Shown: piece after piece, positions 36,038-43,204 of the stretch
Layout: each line of letters opens with the position of its first letter
Numbering within the stretch: the stretch's first letter is position 1
Assembly (NCBI GenBank): GCA_964544655.1
Contig: CAZJCM010000013.1
Span: 1 to 59,589 of the forward strand
Origin: HyVt-443 sp964544655
GTDB taxonomy: Bacteria > Pseudomonadota > Gammaproteobacteria > Chromatiales > Chromatiaceae
DNA length: 59,589 nt
Direction of reading: 5' to 3'
Position numbers and translations under genes: made by a program
The notes under the pieces: generated by a model
The model's input: only the letters and a program-made list of their open reading frames with translations
Databases searched by the model: none
Told to the model about the DNA's origin: nothing

Positions 36038-37714
36038 TCAGCCGGCCTGTTCGATCTGCCGGGTGATATACCACTGCTGGGCAATGGAAAGGGTGTTGTT
36101 GGTCACCCAGTAGAGCACCAGCCCGGACGGGAAGAAGGCAAAGAAGATGGTGAACACGAAGGGCAGGCTCATCATGATCTTGGCCTGCATCGGATCTGGC
36201 GGTGCCGGGTTCAGCCTTTGCTGGATGAACATGGAGATGCCCATGATCACCGGCAGCACGAAATAGGGATCCTTGATCGACAGGTCCTTGATCCAGAAGA
36301 TGAAGGGGGCCTGACGCAACTCTACGCTCTCCAGCAACACCCAGTAGAGGGCGATGAAGACGGGGATTTGCACCAGGATCGGCAGGCAGCCGCCCAGTGG
36401 ATTGATCTTCTCCTTCTTATACATCTCCATCATCGCCTGGTTGAGACGCTGCTTGTCATCACCGAAGCGATCCTTCAAGGCCTGAATACGCGGCGTCATC
36501 TTGCGCATGTTCGCCATCGACCGGTAGCTGGTCTCCGACAGCTTGAAGAAGGCCAGCTTGATCACTAGAGTCAGCAGGATGATGGTCCAGCCCCAGTTTC
36601 CAACCAATCCATGGATCTGCTTCATCAGCCAGAAGATAGGCTTGGCCAGAACCGTCAGCCAACCATAATCCACCGTCAGTTCCAAGCCGGGAGCGATCGC
36701 CTCCAGCTCATCCTGCAGTTTGGGGCCGGCCAGGAAACCGCTGCTGAAGGTATGACTCGCGCCTGGGTTCACGGTAACTGGCGGGGTATAGGCACCCAAC
36801 ACGTAGCGTTCGCCCGGCAGCACATTGCTGTAGTAATGGTCAGTCTCGTCCTTGGGCGGGATCCAGGCACCAACGAAATAATGCTGCAGCATGGCAAGCC
36901 AGCCGCCCTTGATATCCCGATCCAGCTTCTTCTCATCCATATCGTCAAAGGTGATTTTTTCGTACTTCTCCTCCGGGCTATAGATGGCTCCACCCACATA
37001 GGCCCGGGCCATCATCGTATTGCCTTTTCCGGATTCGGGTTTGCCCCGCATCAGCTGACGATATTCACGGCCGGTCCAGCTTTCGCCGGAGCTGTTCTCG
37101 ACCTGATGTTCCACCGTAACCAGATAGGTGCCTCGGGTAAACTTGAAGCGCTTGGTTACCTTGACCCCGTTCTGGCCCTGCCATACCAGTTCCACCAGTA
37201 ATTCATTCTTGTCATCTGCCATCCGATAGCTTGCTTCGCTGGATTGATAGATGGATTCATGGGTGGGTGCGTCACCCTCGGTACTGCCCAACAGCCCAGA
37301 TTGGGCCAGATACATATCCGGATTGGTCGGGCGCATCAACTGGAATTTTTTATCCTTCTCTTCCAGGGAGACGGGGTACTGATTGAGAAGCAGTTCGACG
37401 ACGTTACCGCCCTTGCGATCGATCTTCAGGGTATAGAGATCGGTGACGACACTGACCGTACCAGCGCTGGATTGGCTGCTCACAGGCTTGCCGGGGACTG
37501 CAGCGGTCTTGTCAACCACAGCCGGTACAGCTGGCACCGCCGCAGAACCCGTAGTTACAGGCAGTCCGGCGGTATCACTCTGCGCGACGGATTCAGTCGC
37601 TGTCTCTACCGTTTCCTGGGCCGGTTTTGGCCCGTAATCCTGGTTCCAGGCTTGCCATAGCAGCAATAGGATGAAGGCCAGGGAAAAAAACAGGATTAGA
37701 CGGAGGTTATCCAT
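36038..37714 (-). CDS. yidC: Membrane protein insertase YidC
   Basis: A 558-residue insertase of the inner membrane. One N-terminal helix (LRLILFFSLAFILLLLWQ), a large periplasmic domain with a Pro/Val/Thr-rich linker at about 45-85, and five C-terminal helices including LIKLAFFKLSETSYRSMANMRKM-like residues (about 380-400) and the conserved region around KINPLGGCLPILVQIPVFIALY. It inserts Fo c and other proteins. The gene starts 103 bases after rnpA; no yidD gene is found between them. Confidence 0.97.
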   Translation of the reverse strand: MDNLRLILFFSLAFILLLLWQAWNQDYGPKPAQETVETATESVAQSDTAGLPVTTGSAAVPAVPAVVDKTAAVPGKPVSSQSSAGTVSVVTDLYTLKIDRKGGNVVELLLNQYPVSLEEKDKKFQLMRPTNPDMYLAQSGLLGSTEGDAPTHESIYQSSEASYRMADDKNELLVELVWQGQNGVKVTKRFKFTRGTYLVTVEHQVENSSGESWTGREYRQLMRGKPESGKGNTMMARAYVGGAIYSPEEKYEKITFDDMDEKKLDRDIKGGWLAMLQHYFVGAWIPPKDETDHYYSNVLPGERYVLGAYTPPVTVNPGASHTFSSGFLAGPKLQDELEAIAPGLELTVDYGWLTVLAKPIFWLMKQIHGLVGNWGWTIILLTLVIKLAFFKLSETSYRSMANMRKMTPRIQALKDRFGDDKQRLNQAMMEMYKKEKINPLGGCLPILVQIPVFIALYWVLLESVELRQAPFIFWIKDLSIKDPYFVLPVIMGISMFIQQRLNPAPPDPMQAKIMMSLPFVFTIFFAFFPSGLVLYWVTNNTLSIAQQWYITRQIEQAG

Positions 37715-37817
37715 GAAGGGTCTCGATTCGAGTAGGGTTGGGCCTTAACTGGAATAATCTTTTACGGCTGTAAAAAGATCGTGAATGTGCCGCCATCTGC
37801 CGCCGTCCGCGACTTGA

Positions 37818-38189
37818 TCAAGTCGGCGGAAGCTCCTTCCGCCGTGCCAGCCGTTGCCAATGGCGCTCCAGGGACTGGCGTAGACGCTTGTTGTCCCGCA
37901 ACGGCAACCCTCGGCGACTGAGTACGACCACGTCGGTGCCCGCCAGATGTGACTGCCAGTGACGAAAACTCTCCCTCACCAGACGCTTGACCCGATTTCT
38001 ATCCACTGCACGGCGGATGTTCTTCTTCGCAATAGCCAATCCCAGACGGGCATACCCCAGCCCATTGTCACGCCATAAGAAGGTGAAGGCGCCATCTCCT
38101 GATTTTTCTGCTTTCCGGAATACACGGCTGTAATCCTCTGCAGCCGACAATCTCGCAGAACCTGGAAACTTCAAACGTACCTTGGGCAA
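37818..38189 (-). CDS. rnpA: Ribonuclease P protein component
   Basis: The basic protein subunit of RNase P (123 aa), which trims tRNA 5' ends. The diagnostic RNR motif is in RRAVDRNRVKRLVRESFR; LGLAIAKKNIRRAV precedes it. It follows rpmH after 29 bases. Confidence 0.96.
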   Translation of the reverse strand: MPKVRLKFPGSARLSAAEDYSRVFRKAEKSGDGAFTFLWRDNGLGYARLGLAIAKKNIRRAVDRNRVKRLVRESFRHWQSHLAGTDVVVLSRRGLPLRDNKRLRQSLERHWQRLARRKELPPT

Positions 38190-38218
38190 TGGGATATTAA
38201 GGATCAGGTATCTACGCT

Positions 38219-38353
38219 TCAGGGCGTAAGACGGGCACGTCCTTTGGCACGGCGGGCATTGATCACCTTACGCCCATTGCGGGTGGCCATACGGGCACGA
38301 AAACCATGGGTCCGGGCACGCTTGAGATTACTGGGCTGAAAAGTTCTTTTCAT
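38219..38353 (-). CDS. rpmH: 50S ribosomal protein L34
   Basis: A 44-residue gene, read directly from the minus strand: MKRTFQPSNLKRARTHGF, then RARMATRNGRKVINARRAKG and a short end. It is the normal L34 sequence and length. It begins the rpmH-rnpA-yidC-mnmE operon, divergent from dnaA. Confidence 0.97.
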   Translation of the reverse strand: MKRTFQPSNLKRARTHGFRARMATRNGRKVINARRAKGRARLTP

Positions 38354-38602
38354 GATTCTGTTACCGAAGTTGTAGTACTGCCTTTGGAAAAATATTCAGG
38401 GATGCCGCCCCATATTGAGCAGACCCATGAATTCAAGAAATTATCCCGCCTAAACGCCAGAAAAAGTCCTTGAAAAAAAGGCGCATAGAATACTTGTTCA
38501 TGAGCGCCTGTGTCAACCTGAATAAAGGTTGGTTACTTTCTCTGGTCAAGGGTAGTGCTGTTGATCCCCAACGGGACGTCTGCGGCCAGGGATGGTTATA
38601 AG

Positions 38603-38672
38603 AGGGGTAGGAGTCGCGCCATCCCCAAGCAGTACCAACAGAGGCTGTCGTTGTGGCGTGACTCCTACCCTT
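38603..38672. repeat. Inverted repeat with GTAGGAGTCGCGCCA arms
   Basis: AGGGGTAGGAGTCGCGCCA at 38603-38621 pairs with TGGCGTGACTCCTACCCTT at 38654-38672 with two mismatches, around a 32-base loop. The arm resembles REP-type repeats of proteobacteria. It lies between rpmH and dnaA. Confidence 0.65.
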
Positions 38673-38916
38673 AAGTATGCATTTGCCACTGATATATGCT
38701 AGCCCCAATACTGTAACATGGAACATATAGATCCTATCGAATAGGTTGTTCTCAGGCTGATCTGCAATTTAATAAATTGCGATATCCTATTGTTTAATAA
38801 GAAATATATCCTCGATAATCGATACGATCTGTGGACCGCTGCACCCATCAGGGGGATGGCCATATCCTGCAACCTTCGATTATTTCCAAGAAATCATTTT
38901 CAGAACCAATACAGCC

Positions 38917-38925
38917 TGTGGATAA
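38917..38925 (-). promoter_or_regulatory. DnaA box (TTATCCACA)
   Basis: A perfect consensus DnaA box on the minus strand, 108 bases before the dnaA start. It may serve origin function or dnaA autoregulation. Confidence 0.7.
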
Positions 38926-39032
38926 CTGATCAAAAGAGGGTTAGACTGCCATTCTTGCGGCGACTGACTATCGAATGTCGCTGCTTCTCTCCAGTCTTTA
39001 AGATCTTCTCAAGTCAAGCAAGAGTACAAAAC

Positions 39033-40394
39033 GTGGACCTTTGGAATAAGTGTATTGATCGTCTCGAGGGTGAATTGTCATCCCAACAGTTCAATACCTG
39101 GATACGGCCACTCCAGGCCATTGAAAAATCTAATGGACTACACTTACTGGCGCCCAATCAATTTGTACTCAACTGGGTAAAGAAGAACCATCTCTCTCAG
39201 ATCGAACGTTTGGTCGAGACACTGGCTGCCGATGCACATATTCAGGTGACATTGGAGATTGGCACTCTTCCAACGCAGAAACAGGAATCCCACGAGAAAG
39301 CGACTGGTCGGGAGACGAAGAATCGCATCACGCCCATAACCGGTGGCAAGCCAGTTGAACAAGAACGGGTGCCCCACAACCTCAATCCAGACTTTACCTT
39401 CGACACCTTCGTAGAAGGAAAATCAAATCAGCTGGCAAGAGCTGCATCGATGCAGATAGGCGAGAACCCGGGTACAGCGTACAACCCGCTATTCATCTAT
39501 GGCGGAGTGGGTCTCGGTAAAACCCACCTGATGCATGCTGTCGGTAACATGATTCTGCAAAGCAACCCAAATGCCCGTGTCATTTACCTCCACTCTGAAC
39601 GTTTTGTAGCCGAAATGGTAAAGGCACTGCAGCACAATACCATCAATGACTTCAAGCGGCGTTATCGTTCCGTCAATGCATTGTTGATCGATGATGTGCA
39701 GTTTTTTGCCGGCAAGGAGCGCTCTCAGGAAGAGTTCTTCCACACATTCAACGCCCTGTTCGAGTCTCGCCAACAAATCATATTGACGAGCGACCGATTT
39801 CCTAAGGAGGTGACAGGCCTGGAGGAGAGGCTGAAGTCCCGTTTCGGCTGGGGTCTGACCGTAGCTGTTGAACCACCAGACCTGGAAACCCGTGTTGCTA
39901 TCTTGAAAACAAAGTCAAATCAACTATTTGGCGTTGATCTACCGAATGAGGTCGCCTTTTTCATTGGCAAACGTGTGCGCTCCAATATCAGAGAACTGGA
40001 AGGTGCTCTGCGAAGAATTGTCGCCAATGCCGAGTTTACGGGCAGGCCTATCACCCAGGAATTTGCCAAGGATGCGCTGAAGGACATGCTGGCAGCACAG
40101 GACAAGCAGGTTACTATCACCAATATTCAGAAGACAGTAGCAGAATACTTTAAGATCCGTACGTCCGATCTCCTTTCCAGCAAACGAAGTCGTACGATTG
40201 CCAGGCCCAGACAAATAGCCATGACACTGGCCAAAGAGCTGACCAGTCACAGTCTTCCGGAGATTGGTGATGCATTCGGTGGCCGCGACCATACCACGGT
40301 ACTCTATGCGACACGAAAGATCGCAGAGTTGAAAGAGAGCGATGGTCGGGTTGAGGAAGACTATGCAAACCTGTTGAGAACACTGACTAACTGA
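39033..40394 (+). CDS. dnaA: Chromosomal replication initiator DnaA
   Basis: The initiator ATPase that melts oriC (453 aa with a GTG start). The N-terminal domain starts VDLWNKCIDRLEGELSSQQFNTWIRPLQA; Walker A is GGVGLGKTHLMHAVGN, Walker B LLIDDVQFFAGKE, the arginine finger and sensor regions follow, and the DNA-binding signature is GDAFGGRDHTTVLYATRKI. The GTG at 39033 was chosen because it gives the family length; the open frame back to 38790 shows no similarity. The gene is AT-richer than most of the window. Confidence 0.97.
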   Translation: MDLWNKCIDRLEGELSSQQFNTWIRPLQAIEKSNGLHLLAPNQFVLNWVKKNHLSQIERLVETLAADAHIQVTLEIGTLPTQKQESHEKATGRETKNRITPITGGKPVEQERVPHNLNPDFTFDTFVEGKSNQLARAASMQIGENPGTAYNPLFIYGGVGLGKTHLMHAVGNMILQSNPNARVIYLHSERFVAEMVKALQHNTINDFKRRYRSVNALLIDDVQFFAGKERSQEEFFHTFNALFESRQQIILTSDRFPKEVTGLEERLKSRFGWGLTVAVEPPDLETRVAILKTKSNQLFGVDLPNEVAFFIGKRVRSNIRELEGALRRIVANAEFTGRPITQEFAKDALKDMLAAQDKQVTITNIQKTVAEYFKIRTSDLLSSKRSRTIARPRQIAMTLAKELTSHSLPEIGDAFGGRDHTTVLYATRKIAELKESDGRVEEDYANLLRTLTN

Positions 40395-40403
40395 TGTGGA
40401 TAA
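40395..40403 (-). promoter_or_regulatory. DnaA box after dnaA
   Basis: TTATCCACA on the minus strand, directly after the dnaA stop codon. Confidence 0.7.
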
Positions 40404-40440
40404 CCTGTTCATCGATCATGACCAACAATTGTGCGAAAAG

Positions 40441-40449
40441 TTATCCACA
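40441..40449 (+). promoter_or_regulatory. DnaA box in the dnaA-dnaN spacer
   Basis: A perfect TTATCCACA on the plus strand, 46 bases from the previous box and in opposite orientation. Confidence 0.7.
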
Positions 40450-40539
40450 ACTTGACTACAGGAAGCAATGGGTTCTGCAACCCTCTTTTACAATCACAGA
40501 ATGTAGCTTAACATATTGATAATTATAGAAAAATAATTG

Positions 40540-40548
40540 TTATGCACA
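40540..40548 (+). promoter_or_regulatory. DnaA box (TTATGCACA)
   Basis: Matches TTATNCACA. It lies within a very AT-rich stretch at about 40500-40620 that could be the unwinding element of the origin. The dnaN promoter must also be in this spacer. Confidence 0.6.
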
Positions 40549-40623
40549 AAAAATGGCTTGCTTAATAACAATAACAAGTAATAAATATTCTTTAATTAAT
40601 AATATTAAATAGAGAACTTCGAC

Positions 40624-41724
40624 ATGAAGATCACAACCACGAAGGACAGACTTCTGACCCCACTGCAACAAGTAGGTGGGGTTATCGAGAGGCGTCAGAC
40701 CCTACCCATACTGGCGAACATCCTGATCAGTGCCAAAAGTGATACGTTAAATATCACCGCCACTGATCTTGAGCTGGAGATGAGAACCACTTCAGCGGCT
40801 CAATGTGATGATGAAATCGACTTTACCCTACCTGCCAGAAAACTGATCGATATCTGCCGTGCACTGCCTGATGGCGCTGATATAACGATCAATGTAGACG
40901 ACAAGCGTGCCACTATCCGATCAGGACGTAGCAGGTTCACTTTGGGAACCTTGCCTGCACAGGACTACCCTGTCATCGAACATACTGCGAGCAATCACCG
41001 TTTGAGCGTCAGCGAGAACATCTTGAAACGGCTGATAGAGAAGACCCATTTCGCGATGGCCCAGCAGGATGTTCGCTATTATCTCAACGGGATGCTATTG
41101 GAGATTCTAGATGGTTCAATTCGCACTGTTGCCACGGATGGGCATAGACTTGCACTGAGCGAGGCGGATGCAGATCTGGATCGTACTATCGATACACAGG
41201 TCATCATACCGCGTAAGGCCGTACTAGAACTCGGACGACTGCTGACAGATAGCGATAAAAGCGTAGATATCGATATCAGTAGCACTCATATCCGTGTCAG
41301 TATGCAAGGCACCGTCTTTACATCCAAGCTGATCGATGGAAAGTTCCCTGATTACCAAAGAGTAATACCGGTCGATTCAACTAAAACGGTCATATCCAAC
41401 AAAGAGGATCTACGCCAGGCACTGCAACGTACCTCTATCCTCTCCAATGAAAAGTATCGCGGGATCAGGTTTAAGTTCGCGTCAGGCAGCCTAGAACTGC
41501 TCGCACACAACCCGGAACAGGAAGAGGCAAAGGAAGAGCTGGAGATAGATTATCAGGGCGAGGAACTGGTTATAGGGTTCAATGTTGCCTATCTCCTGGA
41601 AGTGTTGAATGTAATAGATTCCGATGAAGTGAAGATGCAACTGGATGATCCAAACAGCAGTTGCCTGATCGAAGACAATAAACGATCAGACAGCAGGTAC
41701 GTCATCATGCCGATGAGGCTCTGA
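40624..41724 (+). CDS. dnaN: DNA polymerase III beta sliding clamp
   Basis: The ring-shaped processivity factor of DNA polymerase III (366 aa, normal). N-terminus MKITTTKDRLLTPLQQVGGVIERRQTLPILANILI and C-terminus DSRYVIMPMRL match the family. It follows dnaA after the boxed, AT-rich spacer. Confidence 0.98.
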   Translation: MKITTTKDRLLTPLQQVGGVIERRQTLPILANILISAKSDTLNITATDLELEMRTTSAAQCDDEIDFTLPARKLIDICRALPDGADITINVDDKRATIRSGRSRFTLGTLPAQDYPVIEHTASNHRLSVSENILKRLIEKTHFAMAQQDVRYYLNGMLLEILDGSIRTVATDGHRLALSEADADLDRTIDTQVIIPRKAVLELGRLLTDSDKSVDIDISSTHIRVSMQGTVFTSKLIDGKFPDYQRVIPVDSTKTVISNKEDLRQALQRTSILSNEKYRGIRFKFASGSLELLAHNPEQEEAKEELEIDYQGEELVIGFNVAYLLEVLNVIDSDEVKMQLDDPNSSCLIEDNKRSDSRYVIMPMRL

Positions 41725-42110
41725 ACCGTATGGCATGGAAAGGGTACAAAAGACAGCTGGAAATAATTGAGGACAGCATTCTCATCAGGACAAAATTGCT
41801 GAACTAAACTGGGTGCAGAAACCTGGCAAATACATAGTAACCTTGCCAGGTTTCGCAACCCACTGTAGATGAAAAAGGTAACTGCAATACAAGTTGAATC
41901 CACTCTACAGATTCAAAGACCATCTCTGATATTGGCCAATTCTTCGAAAGAATTGCTACAACTCGATATCGGCTTCAGCCTTCAGTGAAGCACGTAAAAT
42001 TTGTCCGGAGTAGAGTTACCGGCAGCACCCCGCGGTAACTGCTCCTGAGTTGCTCCGCCTCCACACTCCATTATGTATCCCCACATAAGTAGGATACAGA
42101 TCGGTTTAAC
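41725..42110. other. dnaN-recF spacer with hairpin
   Basis: A 386-base gap, unusual because dnaN and recF are often close. It contains a strong hairpin at 41811-41861: AAACCTGGCAA and its exact complement (11 bp), extended outward by GGGT...ACCC with a bulge, around a 13-base loop. No T run follows. No gene is visible here; a recF promoter is likely between the hairpin and 42110. Confidence 0.55.
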
Positions 42111-43178
42111 ATGGCCATCCAACACCTAAGAATAAACAATCTCCGAAATATCACCAATGTTGAGATCAATCCTTATAAAGGTCTGAACATCATCTATGGT
42201 GAGAATGCGTCAGGGAAAACTTCTTTACTCGAAGCTATATATCTTTTGGGAAGAGGTAAATCATTCAGAGACAGTCATACGATACCGCTAATACAAAAGG
42301 GTGAATCATCACTGAATGTCTTTGCAAAGATCAAATACCGAGATCAAACGGGATCCATCGGTATAAGCAAATCAGCACGTGGCACAAGTGCAAAAATAAA
42401 TGGCCACAACATAAACAAGATGTCGCAACTTGCTGAAACACTTCCAATACAGATCATCACGCCAAACTCGCATGAAATATTGGAAAGAGGTGCTTTCATA
42501 CGTAGGCGTTTCTTTGACTGGACAGTGTTCCACGTGGAACACGAATATCAGAAAAGTGTGGCAAGGTACCAGAGAGCCCTTTCTCAGAGAAATGCCGCAC
42601 TAAAATTCAATCCTGATGACGTATCACTATGGGATCGTGAATTGATACAACTAGGTGAAAGAATCAATGAAGTGAGGGAATCACTCTTTGAGGAATTCAA
42701 GAGTATATTCGATCAGGAAGTAAGATCACTGCTTGAGATCGATAAAATCGTTATTAAATGGTACAGAGGATGGAAACCTCAAATATCCTTAAAGCAGTCC
42801 CTCTCAGACACAATCAAAGAAGACAAAAAAAGAGGCTTCACCCATACAGGCCCACATAAGGCAGATATATGGATATTTTTTGATGATCTCCCTATCATCA
42901 AACGCGCATCACGTGGACAACAAAAGATGATTGTCTTGGCCCTCTACCTCGCTCAAGCGAGACTCGTAAAGGAAAAGAGGCAGGTGTTACCAATCCTCTT
43001 GATGGATGATTTCGCCTCTGAACTCGACAAAACAAACAGGGAGATGACCATACAAAAGATTACAGAACTCGGTTGTCAGGCATTTGTCACAGGTACGGAT
43101 ATATACATCAACAGAAAAAACACCAACCATGGATTGTTTCACGTGGAACATGGGTTGGTATATGAAGAGGGTGTATAA
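42111..43178 (+). CDS. recF: DNA recombination and repair protein RecF
   Basis: An SMC-like ATPase that loads RecA at gaps (355 aa). Walker A is IIYGENASGKTSLLEAIYLL; signature SRGQQKMIVLALYLAQARL; Walker B LLMDDFASELD. The gene is much AT-richer than the ATP synthase or mnmG genes. Two parS sites are embedded in it, both read in the same frame as FHVEH, including one in the last 15 codons. Confidence 0.96.
   Translation: MAIQHLRINNLRNITNVEINPYKGLNIIYGENASGKTSLLEAIYLLGRGKSFRDSHTIPLIQKGESSLNVFAKIKYRDQTGSIGISKSARGTSAKINGHNINKMSQLAETLPIQIITPNSHEILERGAFIRRRFFDWTVFHVEHEYQKSVARYQRALSQRNAALKFNPDDVSLWDRELIQLGERINEVRESLFEEFKSIFDQEVRSLLEIDKIVIKWYRGWKPQISLKQSLSDTIKEDKKRGFTHTGPHKADIWIFFDDLPIIKRASRGQQKMIVLALYLAQARLVKEKRQVLPILLMDDFASELDKTNREMTIQKITELGCQAFVTGTDIYINRKNTNHGLFHVEHGLVYEEGV
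42526..42541. promoter_or_regulatory. parS site 1 in recF
   Basis: TGTTCCACGTGGAACA is a perfect 16-base palindrome (18 bases with the flanking G and C) that matches the parS form common in gammaproteobacteria. ParA and ParB are encoded 20 kb away. Confidence 0.85.
43135..43150. promoter_or_regulatory. parS site 2 at the end of recF
   Basis: TGTTTCACGTGGAACA differs by one base from the canonical TGTTTCACGTGAAACA. It lies 609 bases after site 1. Confidence 0.85.
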
Positions 43179-43204
43179 TGGCCTATCTTCAATAGGAGTA
43201 TCTT

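Larger units (their letters stand above)
38354..39032. other. rpmH-dnaA intergenic region, possible oriC part
   Basis: This 679-base region separates divergent rpmH and dnaA. It holds a DnaA box at 38917, an inverted repeat at 38603-38672, and AT-rich stretches around 38750-38820. A dnaA reading frame stays open back to 38790, but that upstream part does not resemble DnaA. No other gene is visible. Promoters for both genes must be here but I could not fix them. Confidence 0.6.

Noticed and set aside
38790..39032. N-terminal extension of dnaA
   Set aside because: In-frame but not DnaA-like; it contains a DnaA box and the GTG at 39033 gives the normal protein.
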